A stretch of 64,000 nucleotides of DNA from Acinetobacter ihumii (GCF_900625095.1 NZ_LR130760.1:614417-678416), one strand, 5' to 3'. Shown: positions 25,731 to 34,491, counted from the first letter of the stretch. The notes: generated by a model from the letters alone, not told the origin. Numbers and translations: made by a program.

Positions 25731-26624
25731 TTAGACAATTTCTAAAGTTCTCGGCTGTTCCAAAATATCGCTGACTTGTTCAATAAAATGTTTGAGATTA
25801 CCACTCCAGCTTTGTGGCTTGTTGGCGATTAGATAGGTATTGATTTCACCAATTTGATCGTCAATATTAAAAAATCGCAATGCATCTTTATAAGATGATT
25901 TCTCAATGTACGAGCGTGGCAATATGGCGTAGCCCATTCCCAAATGTACACAGCTTAAAATCGCATCCAGATTGCCCATTTCAGTGAGTTGTGATGGCGG
26001 CAAATCATAACGCTGTAAAAAAGACTCGATGCATTTTCGATAAAAACAGCCCTGACGAATCGCAAGAAAAGGGGTTTTTAACAAAACCTTTTTATCAGGA
26101 AACGCATCAACTTCTTTAGGACATATCAGCACCAAATGCTCAGTCCATGCATGTAAATGATAAAAATCAGGCAAGACTTGTGAACTGGCAATAAAAGCAC
26201 AATCGAGATCACCTGTATAAACGCGGTCGATCAATTCGCGTGTTGTCCCCGTATTCAAATGCAGTCGTAATTCAGGTAGTTGTAAAAGTACCGATTTAAA
26301 CAATTGTGGTAGACGTGTCGCTGCCGTGGTTTCCATGCTTCCAATTTTTAATGGAATGTCCCGACATAAAGTCTGATCCGAAAAATGAAATTTGGCTTGC
26401 TGATGCAGTTCAAGCATTTGCTGCGCATAATGGCGCAATTGTTGACCTGCACTAGTAGGGCGAATAGGGGATTGACGCGACAATAATTCACAATTTAATT
26501 CATCTTCAAGCTTTTTTATATGATTGGTGATATTAGATTGCACCGTATGCATTTGTGTGGCTGCATGTGAAAAACTGCCACATTCGACAACTTTTAAAAA
26601 GATTTCCAACGACTTTAATTGCAT
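25731..26624 (-). CDS. LysR-family transcriptional regulator
   Basis: 297 residues. The N-terminal winged helix-turn-helix (residues 1-60) has FLKVVECGSFSHAATQMHTVQ and a linker helix after it. The C-terminal substrate-binding domain contains LDCAFIAS and GMGYAILPRSYI. It is divergent from the YbfB-type transporter gene (142-bp gap), the usual LysR arrangement, so it most likely controls that transporter and the coupled small gene, and possibly the convergent 21225 operon. The effector is unknown. Confidence 0.85.
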   Translation of the reverse strand: MQLKSLEIFLKVVECGSFSHAATQMHTVQSNITNHIKKLEDELNCELLSRQSPIRPTSAGQQLRHYAQQMLELHQQAKFHFSDQTLCRDIPLKIGSMETTAATRLPQLFKSVLLQLPELRLHLNTGTTRELIDRVYTGDLDCAFIASSQVLPDFYHLHAWTEHLVLICPKEVDAFPDKKVLLKTPFLAIRQGCFYRKCIESFLQRYDLPPSQLTEMGNLDAILSCVHLGMGYAILPRSYIEKSSYKDALRFFNIDDQIGEINTYLIANKPQSWSGNLKHFIEQVSDILEQPRTLEIV

Positions 26625-26766
26625 TGTTGTTCACTCAGTAGTTCAACAATCGTTTTCTCAAAACAATACGACTATCTTAAAATAAGATACTGACTATCAT
26701 TATAAATCATTTTACCAGATAGAGAGAATACGCTTTAATTTATTCAAGTTAAACAGAGATTTGTCT

Positions 26767-27963
26767 ATGCAAAATACATCCAGATTGTTTGGGATGGCAT
26801 TTTTGTCAACCTGTCTAGGTATTGGATTGTTTCGATTTTCATATAGCTCGCTAATGCCGCTTTTAGTTGAACAAAAATGGTTTACAGTGACCTTTGCCAG
26901 TTATTTAAGCAGTGCAAATTTATTGGGTTATTTGATTGGAGCCTTATTGGCGCATCCAGCCTCACGCTATATTCAAGATAAAAAGTTAATTAATATCAAT
27001 GCATTTTTAGGCACTCTAAGTCTTTTACTGTGCGCTATACAGAATTTACCAGAAGCTTTATATATTGTTTTACGGCTATTTTCGGGTATCTCAGGCGCGA
27101 CGTTAATGGTACTTGCACCCAGTTATGCATTAAGAGGTGTAGCGACTGAAATGCGACCTCGACTGAGTATGGTGGCTTTTAGTGGAATTGGTGCAGGCGT
27201 GGTCATTTCAACCTTTATCGTACCTTATGCCGCCAAAATAAATGTGGGATTAGGTTGGTTGTTTCTGGGCGTTTTAAGTTTGATCTTGAGTGGTTTGATT
27301 TTTTTGGGATTATTGCATCAGCCAAAAATAACTGTAAGCAATCATCAATATCACTCGACTATTTCGTTGCAACCAAAGCATATTCAAATGGCCGCATTGA
27401 TTATCGCTGCGTATGCCTTAAGTGCTATGGCTTATATTCCGCATAGCCTGTTCTGGATTGATTTTATAAAAAGTGAATTACATCAAACCATTCAATTTGC
27501 CAATCAGCAATGGGCTTTTTATGGAGTGGGGTCGATGTTAGGTGCTGTTTTTGCTTTTTATTGTGTAAAGCATTGGCAGCTTACAGGTGCTTTATGGCGA
27601 TGCTATTTACTTTATAGTCTTGCTATTTTTATTCCTGTTCATCTGCACAGTTTTTATAGTCTGGCACTTTCATCTTTTTTAACGGGTTTATTAAATCCTG
27701 CTGTGGTTTCCCTGAGTTCAAACGCGTTGCTAAGTATATTGGGTACTCAAAATCATCAATCTGCATGGAGTATCGCCACCGCAGCATTCGCAACAGCACA
27801 GCTTTTAGGAGGTCTGATCATGAGCTTTTTACATACACATGGCAGTAATTACCCTCATTTGTTTTTTCTTGGTGCAATGATTATGACACTCGGCTTCATG
27901 TGTAGTGGGTGTTTTTACATGATTTATAAAGCAAATTTAAGTCTAGTTAAAGGAGAAGCTTAA
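26767..27963 (+). CDS. YbfB/YjiJ-family MFS transporter
   Basis: 398 residues with about 12 hydrophobic segments. The N-terminal GIGLFRFSYSSLMPLL is characteristic of the YbfB/YjiJ family of uncharacterised transporters. The ATG at 26767 is used; a TTG two codons upstream is possible. It is divergent from lysR and overlaps by one base with a small membrane-protein gene. The substrate is unknown; export of an amino acid or organic acid is possible. Confidence 0.8.
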   Translation: MQNTSRLFGMAFLSTCLGIGLFRFSYSSLMPLLVEQKWFTVTFASYLSSANLLGYLIGALLAHPASRYIQDKKLININAFLGTLSLLLCAIQNLPEALYIVLRLFSGISGATLMVLAPSYALRGVATEMRPRLSMVAFSGIGAGVVISTFIVPYAAKINVGLGWLFLGVLSLILSGLIFLGLLHQPKITVSNHQYHSTISLQPKHIQMAALIIAAYALSAMAYIPHSLFWIDFIKSELHQTIQFANQQWAFYGVGSMLGAVFAFYCVKHWQLTGALWRCYLLYSLAIFIPVHLHSFYSLALSSFLTGLLNPAVVSLSSNALLSILGTQNHQSAWSIATAAFATAQLLGGLIMSFLHTHGSNYPHLFFLGAMIMTLGFMCSGCFYMIYKANLSLVKGEA

Positions 27964-28100
27964 TGCATTATATCCTTGGAACTTTAAGAATCATTGCAGT
28001 GTTAATTGTAGCGATGATGATTCTACTTGCTTTAACTGAATGGGATCAATTTTTTGCTCCTCAACATCTGAGTAGTCATCCAGAATCTTTTCTACAATAA
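27963..28100 (+). CDS. Small single-pass membrane protein coupled to the MFS gene
   Basis: 45 residues and not a known family to me. Its ATG shares one base with the transporter's stop codon (TAATG), and a strong AAAGGAG lies seven bases before the start. The product has one strongly hydrophobic segment (about residues 10-24, IIAVLIVAMMILLAL), then a polar tail with FFAPQHLSSHPES. Coupling and topology suggest a small partner or modulator of the transporter (inference). The good ribosome site and overlap argue that it is translated. Confidence 0.6.
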   Translation: MHYILGTLRIIAVLIVAMMILLALTEWDQFFAPQHLSSHPESFLQ

Positions 28101-28175
28101 AAATCTGCAATTAAAATACCAAATTATGCTCTGAGATATGGAATCATTCATTCAAGCATAAACTGAGGTATCGAA

Positions 28176-28256
28176 TAGATTTCTTTCATCGTTGTTTAGA
28201 CACTATTTATTTTTCTTCACAACAAGGAAATAAATAGGGCAGATGAAAGAAATCTA
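28176..28256. repeat. 81-bp nested inverted repeat
   Basis: The outer arms are 15 bp and perfect (28176-28190, 28242-28256), beginning TAGATTTCTTTCATC. Inside lies a second perfect 10-bp inverted repeat CTATTTATTT/AAATAAATAG (28203-28212, 28228-28237). It could form a two-storey hairpin or cruciform. It lies in the 339-bp gap after the small membrane protein and before the end of pcaU. It is too long for a simple terminator. No other gene was seen in the gap. Confidence 0.7.
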
Positions 28257-28405
28257 ATGACTATTCACATAAATCATCGAAATATGTTTAGCCATCCAAT
28301 TTATCGCAGTGTTAATTTATAAAGCAAAAGTTAATGAAATATAGATATTTATGTATTTTTTCTAATCAAAAACAACCATTAGATATTTCCAAAAAAAATG
28401 TAAAA

Positions 28406-28420
28406 GTTCGATCATCGAAC
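28406..28420. promoter_or_regulatory. PcaU-type palindrome downstream of pcaU
   Basis: GTTCGAT-C-ATCGAAC: 7-bp perfect arms, a better palindrome than the one in the pcaU-pcaI promoter region. It lies 20 bp beyond the pcaU stop codon, where no promoter is expected. It could be an extra PcaU site or a roadblock terminator. Confidence 0.6.
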
Positions 28421-28439
28421 ATGAAGTTTAAATTTTGAA

Positions 28440-29264
28440 TTATAAAATATTGCGTAATTCTCGCGCTGTTTCCTGCAATAGCGGCAAGATATGCTGGATT
28501 AAATATTCTTTTGTGGTTCGCATAGTGGGGGACACAATGTTGAGTGCCGCAACTACACGGGATTGTTGCCCATAAATCGGTACAGCCAAGGCATGTACGC
28601 CTAATTCATGCTCCTCACAGGAATAACACCAGCCTTGTTCCTTAATTTCAGATAGAAGCTCAAGAAACTCGTGATTATTGGTATGCGTATACTTGGTAAG
28701 TCGTTGTAATGGATGCTGTGAAAGCCATTCTTGTTGTTCATGATCATCTAGATAGGCTAAAAGAATTTTTCCAGCCGAAGTAGCGTGTGCGGGCAAGCGA
28801 TTGCCTAAATGCAGACCGTAAGGATTGACGCGATCGGTTTGTTGATGTGCAGCACTTCTGGCAATTGTAATGGCTTCATAACCGTCAAGTACCATCACAG
28901 AATAGATCAGCGAAGTTTGTGTGGTCAACAAATTGAGCAATGGTTGAGAAATCTTTGGAAGATGTGCGCCACCCAAATAAGAGCCTGAAAATTTTAATAT
29001 TTTTGGTGTTAAATAAAAATAATGACCATCAGATTCAAGATAACCGAGATATTCTAATGTAAGTAAATGTCGACGTGCAGCAGCGCGAGTCATTCCTGTT
29101 TTTTCGGCAGCCATGGTAATATTTAAACGATGGCGGTCTGTACCAAAACTATCTAAAATAGCCATGCCTTTACCAATACCCGCAACAAAATCTTCATGAC
29201 GAATGGTTTTTTTATTACTTGAATTATGAATAATTTTTTCTTGTTTCTCTGTGTTTTTGTCCAT
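28440..29264 (-). CDS. pcaU: IclR-family activator of the pca genes
   Basis: 274 residues. The winged helix-turn-helix (about residues 22-85) contains NITMAAEKTGMTRAAARRHL. The effector domain has LPAHATSAGKILLAYL and HALAVPIYG. Length, position and strong similarity to PobR (44171) identify PcaU, which activates pcaIJFBDKCHG-qui in response to protocatechuate and represses without it. It is divergent from pcaI, with a three-half-site operator between. The ATG at 29264 has GAG upstream. Confidence 0.92.
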   Translation of the reverse strand: MDKNTEKQEKIIHNSSNKKTIRHEDFVAGIGKGMAILDSFGTDRHRLNITMAAEKTGMTRAAARRHLLTLEYLGYLESDGHYFYLTPKILKFSGSYLGGAHLPKISQPLLNLLTTQTSLIYSVMVLDGYEAITIARSAAHQQTDRVNPYGLHLGNRLPAHATSAGKILLAYLDDHEQQEWLSQHPLQRLTKYTHTNNHEFLELLSEIKEQGWCYSCEEHELGVHALAVPIYGQQSRVVAALNIVSPTMRTTKEYLIQHILPLLQETARELRNIL

Positions 29265-29347
29265 ATCTACTCAAATTCCTATCATTTCATGCATTCGTCT
29301 CGTTGATCACAATACTATAACGCCAAACTTGAGTAATTAAATCAGGT

Positions 29348-29388
29348 TTTGTTCGATAGTCGAACAAATTATTCATACATCGAACAAA
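29348..29388. promoter_or_regulatory. PcaU operator (three half-sites)
   Basis: A perfect 9-bp inverted repeat TTTGTTCGA-TAG-TCGAACAAA (29348-29368), then a third half-site ATCGAACAAA at 29379-29388. The third site is a direct repeat of the second at 20-bp centre spacing, i.e. two helical turns. This inverted-plus-direct layout is known for PcaU and PobR. It lies between pcaU and pcaI. Confidence 0.85.
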
Positions 29389-29561
29389 ACCTACCAAACT
29401 ACTCTGGAACTGGAACAAAAAATTATAAAAAATGATCAGACAAGGGAATCCTAGCGAATGACTAAGGAATAGTATTTGAACTTTTATGAAATGTTCTTCC
29501 TTAGCCATGCTCTAGTTTTTCTACTTTCTAATTTTGCTTGATGCACAATGGAGTTATCTAA

Positions 29562-30248
29562 ATGATAGATAAAAGTGCAGCGACCCTAACGGAAGCGCTT
29601 TCCCAGATTAAAGACGGTGCCACTATATTAATTGGCGGCTTTGGTACAGCAGGCCAACCTGCTGAACTGATTGATGGACTGATCGAACTTGGACTCAAAG
29701 ACCTGACCATCGTCAGCAACAACGCAGGCAATGGCGACTATGGACTGGCCAAGCTCCTCAAAGCGGGTGCAGTCAAAAAAATCATTTGTTCTTTCCCACG
29801 TCAGGCCGACTCTTACGTGTTTGATGAACTGTACCGTGCGGGCAAAATCGAACTGGAAATCGTACCACAAGGTAACCTCGCATGTCGTATGCAAGCCGCA
29901 GGCATGGGACTTGGCCCGATCTACACCCCAACCGGCTTTGGAACACTACTGGCAGAAGGTAAACCAACTGTTCAATATGAAGGCAAAGACTACGTACTAG
30001 AAAACCCAATCAAAGCCGACTTCGCCTTAATTAAAGCGCATAAAGGCGACCGCTGGGGCAATCTGGTCTATCGCAAATCTGCACGCAACTTCGGTCCAAT
30101 TATGGCGATGGCTGCCGACATTACCATTGCCCAAGTCAGTGAAGTGGTCGAACTGGGCGAACTTGACCCAGAAGTGATCGTGACCCCAGGCATCTTCGTC
30201 CAACACGTGGTACAGGTACAAGCTGCACCAGCACCTGTCTCAGCATAA
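29562..30248 (+). CDS. pcaI: 3-oxoadipate CoA-transferase, alpha subunit
   Basis: 228 residues with the class I CoA-transferase subunit A glycine motif GFGTAGQPAELID and PQGNLACRMQAAGMG. With PcaJ it transfers CoA from succinyl-CoA to 3-oxoadipate. GGAG lies upstream of the ATG. It is the first gene of the pca operon. The gene is clearly richer in G+C than its dca paralogue (34 of 60 bases at 29701-29760 against 23 of 60 at 16621-16680) and uses many GGC, AAC, ATC and CTG codons. Confidence 0.93.
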   Translation: MIDKSAATLTEALSQIKDGATILIGGFGTAGQPAELIDGLIELGLKDLTIVSNNAGNGDYGLAKLLKAGAVKKIICSFPRQADSYVFDELYRAGKIELEIVPQGNLACRMQAAGMGLGPIYTPTGFGTLLAEGKPTVQYEGKDYVLENPIKADFALIKAHKGDRWGNLVYRKSARNFGPIMAMAADITIAQVSEVVELGELDPEVIVTPGIFVQHVVQVQAAPAPVSA

Positions 30249-30258
30249 GGAGAACGAC

Positions 30259-30912
30259 ATGAGTTACCAAAAACTAAGCCGTGACCAGATTGCACAGCGT
30301 GTGGCACAAGACATCCCAGAAGGCTCTTATGTCAACCTCGGCATCGGCTTACCGACCAAAATTGCCAGTTACCTGCCTGCGGACAAAGACATCTTCCTGC
30401 ATTCAGAAAATGGCTTATTGGCTTTTGGCCCACCGCCTGCAAAAGGCGAAGAAGATCCAGAACTGATCAATGCAGGCAAAGAATACGTCACCATGTTCAA
30501 AGGCGGTAGCTTCTTCCACCATGGAGATTCCTTCGCGATGATGCGTGGCGGACACCTCGACATCTGCGTATTGGGTGCTTTTCAAATTGCAGCCAATGGT
30601 GACCTGGCCAACTGGCATACCGGTGCGCCTGATGCGATTCCATCGGTAGGTGGAGCGATGGACTTGGCAGTGGGTGCCAAGAAAGTTTTTGTGACCACGG
30701 ATCATGTCACCAAAAAGGGTGAACCGAAGATTGTGGCAGAACTGACTTACCCTGCTACAGGACAAAAATGTGTGGATCGCATCTACACCGATCTTTGCAT
30801 CATTGATGTCACACCAGAAGGCCTGAAAGTGACTGAGAAAGTGGAAGGTTTAAGTTTTGAAGAATTACAAAGCTTGACGGGTGCAACGTTGATTGATGCA
30901 ACGACAATCTAA
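30259..30912 (+). CDS. pcaJ: 3-oxoadipate CoA-transferase, beta subunit
   Basis: 217 residues. Glu50 in LHSENGLLAFGP is the catalytic thioester-forming residue; VNLGIGLPTK is the oxyanion/CoA region. AAGGAGAACGAC precedes the ATG, 10 bp after pcaI. It is similar to DcaJ over its whole length but has a more G+C-rich codon choice. It is followed by a palindrome-rich insert rather than directly by pcaF. Confidence 0.93.
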   Translation: MSYQKLSRDQIAQRVAQDIPEGSYVNLGIGLPTKIASYLPADKDIFLHSENGLLAFGPPPAKGEEDPELINAGKEYVTMFKGGSFFHHGDSFAMMRGGHLDICVLGAFQIAANGDLANWHTGAPDAIPSVGGAMDLAVGAKKVFVTTDHVTKKGEPKIVAELTYPATGQKCVDRIYTDLCIIDVTPEGLKVTEKVEGLSFEELQSLTGATLIDATTI

Positions 30913-30943
30913 CTTAAAAGTTTTTAAATGTAATGAACTATCG

Positions 30944-31060
30944 TGACAGGCGACATGGATGTCGCCCGTTGGGCAGGGAGGCAAGGAAGCTTCCTCTGTT
31001 CAACAACGGGTTTTGTCACTTTTCCCTGTCAAAAGTGAGGCGTTGCCTACGCGAAGGAAG
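30944..31060. repeat. Palindrome-rich intergenic element (REP/BIME-like) between pcaJ and pcaF
   Basis: About 120 bp, more G+C-rich than usual spacers here, made of several inverted repeats: GGCGACAT/ATGTCGCC (30949-30966), CCGTTG/CAACGG around it, the palindrome AGGAAGCTTCCT (30984-30995) and TCACTTTT/AAAAGTGA (31016-31038). It resembles a dispersed intergenic repeat inserted into the operon. It also contains GGGCAGGG (30971-30978), the KOPS consensus. No second copy was noticed in the window. Confidence 0.6.
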
Positions 31061-31121
31061 AATGACTAAACTCGTAATTTGTGGCAGTGATCACAATAGC
31101 TTTAGAAATGGAAATGTAAGA

Positions 31122-32327
31122 ATGAAAAACGCCTATATCGTAGATGCGATTCGTACCCCATTTGGCCGTTATGCAGGTGGTTTAGCTCCTGTACGTGCTG
31201 ATGATTTGGGTGCTTTGCCAATTGCTGCATTGATCGAGCGCAACCCAACTGTCAACTGGCAACAAGTCGATGACGTGATCTATGGTTGTGCCAATCAAGC
31301 CGGTGAAGACAACCGTAATGTTGGACGCATGTCAGCACTGCTTGCAGGCTTACCTGTTGAAGTCTCTGCAAACACAGTCAATCGTTTATGTGGATCATCG
31401 CTGGATGCGATTGCTATGGCGGCTCGTGCCATTAAAGCAGGTGAAGCTAACTTAATCATTGCAGGCGGTGTCGAAAGCATGAGCCGTGCACCGTATGTGA
31501 TGGGCAAATCAGAAGGCGCATTTGGACGTACTCAAAAGATTGAAGACACCACCATGGGCTGGCGTTTTATCAATCCAAAACTCAAAGCCATGTATGGTGT
31601 CGATACCATGCCACAAACGGCTGAAAACGTAGCAGAGCAGTTTGGCATCAATCGTCAAGATCAAGACCAGTTTGCCTATACCAGCCAACAACGCACAGCG
31701 GCAGCACAAGCCAAAGGTTACTTTGCCAAGGAAATCGTGCCTGTCAGCATTCCACAGCGTAAAGGTGATCCTGTCGTAATCGATACCGATGAACATCCAC
31801 GCGCATCAACCACATTAGAAGCATTGGCCAAACTCAAAGGCGTGGTTAAGCCGGAAGGTACAGTCACCGCGGGCAATGCTTCAGGCATTAACGATGGTGC
31901 AGCAGCCTTACTGATTGCTTCTGATGAGGCGATTGAACAATACAATCTAAAACCACGTGCCAAAATCATTGCAGCCACCACAGTGGGTATTGAACCACGC
32001 ATTATGGGTTTTGCACCGGCACCTGCGATTAAAAAATTACTCAAACAAACCAACATGACTTTAGATCAGATGGATGTGATTGAGCTGAATGAAGCATTTG
32101 CAGCGCAAGCTTTGGCATGTACCCGTGATTTAGGTCTACAAGATGATGATGCACGGGTTAATCCAAATGGTGGTGCGATTGCACTCGGTCATCCCTTGGG
32201 TGCATCAGGGGCGCGTTTGGTCACAACCGCATTGAATCAGCTTGAACAAACCGGCGGTCAGTATGCTTTGTGTTCAATGTGTATTGGTGTGGGTCAGGGC
32301 ATTGCCCTGATTATTGAGCGGGTTTAA
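31122..32327 (+). CDS. pcaF: 3-oxoadipyl-CoA thiolase
   Basis: 401 residues. The catalytic residues are Cys90 (NRLCGSS), His357 (GHPLGASG) and Cys387 (CIGVGQG). It cleaves 3-oxoadipyl-CoA to succinyl-CoA and acetyl-CoA, the last step of the beta-ketoadipate pathway. The frame extends to 30933 but the true start is the ATG at 31122, where homology with DcaF (401 residues) begins. The upstream part is the repeat element. pcaB follows 11 bp later. Confidence 0.93.
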   Translation: MKNAYIVDAIRTPFGRYAGGLAPVRADDLGALPIAALIERNPTVNWQQVDDVIYGCANQAGEDNRNVGRMSALLAGLPVEVSANTVNRLCGSSLDAIAMAARAIKAGEANLIIAGGVESMSRAPYVMGKSEGAFGRTQKIEDTTMGWRFINPKLKAMYGVDTMPQTAENVAEQFGINRQDQDQFAYTSQQRTAAAQAKGYFAKEIVPVSIPQRKGDPVVIDTDEHPRASTTLEALAKLKGVVKPEGTVTAGNASGINDGAAALLIASDEAIEQYNLKPRAKIIAATTVGIEPRIMGFAPAPAIKKLLKQTNMTLDQMDVIELNEAFAAQALACTRDLGLQDDDARVNPNGGAIALGHPLGASGARLVTTALNQLEQTGGQYALCSMCIGVGQGIALIIERV

Positions 32328-32338
32328 AGGAAGCCATC

Positions 32339-33694
32339 ATGAGCCAGTTATATGCCAGCTTGTTTTACCAAAAAGAGGTGACTGAAATTTTCAGTGATCG
32401 CGGCTTGGTTTCATACATGATTGAGGCTGAGGTTGCGTTGGCGCAAGCACAGGCGGAGGTTGGGGTAATTCCTCAATCTGCTACTAACGTGATTGAACAT
32501 GTTGTAAAAACAGCGATCGATCAGATCGACTTCGATGCCTTAGCCATTGCCACAGGTCTGGCAGGAAATATCGCGATTCCTTTTGTAAAACAGTTGACTG
32601 CGATCGTCAAAAAAAATGATGAAGATGCGGCTCGTTATGTCCATTGGGGTGCAACCAGTCAGGATATTTTGGATACAGCCTGTATTTTGCAATGTCGTGC
32701 GGCATTAGACATTGTGCAAAACCAAGTCCAACAATGTTATGACGTTGCATTAACGCAAGCCCAAACCTATCGTCATCAAGTGATGATGGGACGTACATGG
32801 CTCCAACAAGCTTTACCGATTACTTTAGGTCATAAACTGGCACGTTGGGCCTCTGCTTTTAAACGTGATCTGGATCGTATTGATGCCATGAAAGATCGTG
32901 TTTTAACGGCGCAACTGGGTGGTGCTGTAGGTTCATTAGCATCATTGCAGAATCAAGGCTCAATGGTTGTGAAGGTTTATGCAAAGCAATTAAATCTGAC
33001 TGCGGCAGCTTGTACATGGCATGGTGAACGTGATCGGATTGTTGAAATCGCAAGTGTACTTGGCATGATTACAGGCAGCGTAGGCAAAATGGCTCGTGAT
33101 TGGTCATTGATGATGCAGACTGAGATTGCAGAAGTTTTTGAGCCAACAGCCAAAGGGCGTGGCGGTTCATCCACCATGCCTCATAAGCGTAATCCTGTCG
33201 CGGCGGCATCTATATTGGCAGCAGCAAATCGTGTGCCAGCACTGATGTCGAGTATTTATCAGAGTATGGTGCAAGAGCATGAGCGCAGCTTGGGTGGTTG
33301 GCATGCAGAATGGTTGTCTTTGCCTGAAATTTTTCAACTCAGCGCAGGTGCATTAGAGCGCACTTTAGATGTATTGCAAGGCATGCAAGTCAATGCTGAA
33401 AACATGCATCGTAATATCGAATGTACTCATGGCCTCATTATGGCTGAAGCGGTGATGATGGCTTTGGCTCCACATATGGGGCGTTTAAATGCGCATCATG
33501 TGGTTGAAGCTGCTTGTAAAAAAGCAGTCGCAGAACATACCCATTTAAAAGATATCATTTCAAACATTGAAGAAGTGACACAATATTTTAATGCGTCACA
33601 ACTTGATGAGATTTTTAAACCAGAGTCGTATCTCGGCAATATTCAAGACCAGATCGATGCAGTCTTGCAGGAAGCAAAAGGAGAGGCAAAGTGA
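32339..33694 (+). CDS. pcaB: 3-carboxy-cis,cis-muconate cycloisomerase
   Basis: 451 residues of the fumarase/aspartase superfamily. The signature loop GGSSTMPHKRNP is near residues 275-286; HWGATSQDILDTA is the first conserved region. It converts 3-carboxy-cis,cis-muconate to 4-carboxymuconolactone in the cytosol. AAAGGAAG precedes the ATG. It ends in a four-base overlap with pcaD (GTGA). Confidence 0.93.
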   Translation: MSQLYASLFYQKEVTEIFSDRGLVSYMIEAEVALAQAQAEVGVIPQSATNVIEHVVKTAIDQIDFDALAIATGLAGNIAIPFVKQLTAIVKKNDEDAARYVHWGATSQDILDTACILQCRAALDIVQNQVQQCYDVALTQAQTYRHQVMMGRTWLQQALPITLGHKLARWASAFKRDLDRIDAMKDRVLTAQLGGAVGSLASLQNQGSMVVKVYAKQLNLTAAACTWHGERDRIVEIASVLGMITGSVGKMARDWSLMMQTEIAEVFEPTAKGRGGSSTMPHKRNPVAAASILAAANRVPALMSSIYQSMVQEHERSLGGWHAEWLSLPEIFQLSAGALERTLDVLQGMQVNAENMHRNIECTHGLIMAEAVMMALAPHMGRLNAHHVVEAACKKAVAEHTHLKDIISNIEEVTQYFNASQLDEIFKPESYLGNIQDQIDAVLQEAKGEAK

Positions 33695-34491
33695 GCGAAC
33701 ACAACAGCATCATGATGACCAATCGTCAAGGCAAAACATTATCTGTGCAGATCAATGGACCTGAAAATGCGCCTGCAATCGTATTTTCAAACTCATTGGG
33801 TACAGATCACAGCATGTGGCAACCTCAACTTGAAGCCCTAAAAAGCCAATATAGAGTAGTGACTTATGATACTCGTGGTCATGGTCAAAGTGATGTGATT
33901 AAAAATACAACACTGCAAAATCTGGGTGAAGATGTCATTGATATTCTGAATGCACTCAACATTGAAAAAGCGCATTTTTGTGGAATTTCAATGGGTGGCA
34001 TGACCGCACTTTGGTTAGGAATCTATCAAGCTCAACGCTTTCATAGCATTACCGTAGCCAACTCAGCTGCCAAAATCTGGACAGAAGAGGGCTGGAATGC
34101 ACGAGCGGATGCCGTTGAAGCCAATGGTTTGTCTGATCTAGTTGCATCTACGCATACTCGTTGGTTTAGCGATAAGTTTGATTATCAAAATAATGTGCTT
34201 GCACAACAAACCATCCAAAGTCTAGCTCACACACCGGCGAAAGGTTATGCCAATGCCTGTCGAGCTTTAGCAACAGCCGATGTCCGTGAGCAAATCAGTT
34301 CGATTACAGTTCCAACTTTGATTATCGCAGGAGCTGCTGAACCTGTGACCACCATTATGGATGGTGAATTTATGCAGCAGCATATCAAGGGAAGTCAGCT
34401 TTATGTGATTGAAGCATCGCACCTTTCCAATATTGAACAGCCTGAAGCCTTTACTCAAGTCTTCAGTCAATTTATTAAGTCTATTCAGTAG
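33691..34491 (+). CDS. pcaD: 3-oxoadipate enol-lactonase
   Basis: A 266-residue alpha/beta-hydrolase. The nucleophile is Ser100 in GISMGG; the catalytic His lies in EASHLSNIEQP near residue 246. The usual acid position (GA-D-P) reads GAAEPVT, i.e. Glu217 instead of Asp. It hydrolyses 3-oxoadipate enol-lactone. It starts with GTG, preceded by AAAGGAGAGG, and overlaps the pcaB stop by four bases. Confidence 0.92.
   Translation: MSEHNSIMMTNRQGKTLSVQINGPENAPAIVFSNSLGTDHSMWQPQLEALKSQYRVVTYDTRGHGQSDVIKNTTLQNLGEDVIDILNALNIEKAHFCGISMGGMTALWLGIYQAQRFHSITVANSAAKIWTEEGWNARADAVEANGLSDLVASTHTRWFSDKFDYQNNVLAQQTIQSLAHTPAKGYANACRALATADVREQISSITVPTLIIAGAAEPVTTIMDGEFMQQHIKGSQLYVIEASHLSNIEQPEAFTQVFSQFIKSIQ

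Noticed and set aside
29628..30009. Long reading frames on the opposite strand of pcaI
   Set aside because: They result from the higher G+C content and lack of stops in pcaI; no ribosome sites, no recognisable proteins.
30933..31121. N-terminal extension of PcaF by 63 residues
   Set aside because: The extension is translated from the palindromic repeat element, has an odd Arg/Cys-rich composition, and homology with thiolases starts at the ATG at 31122.
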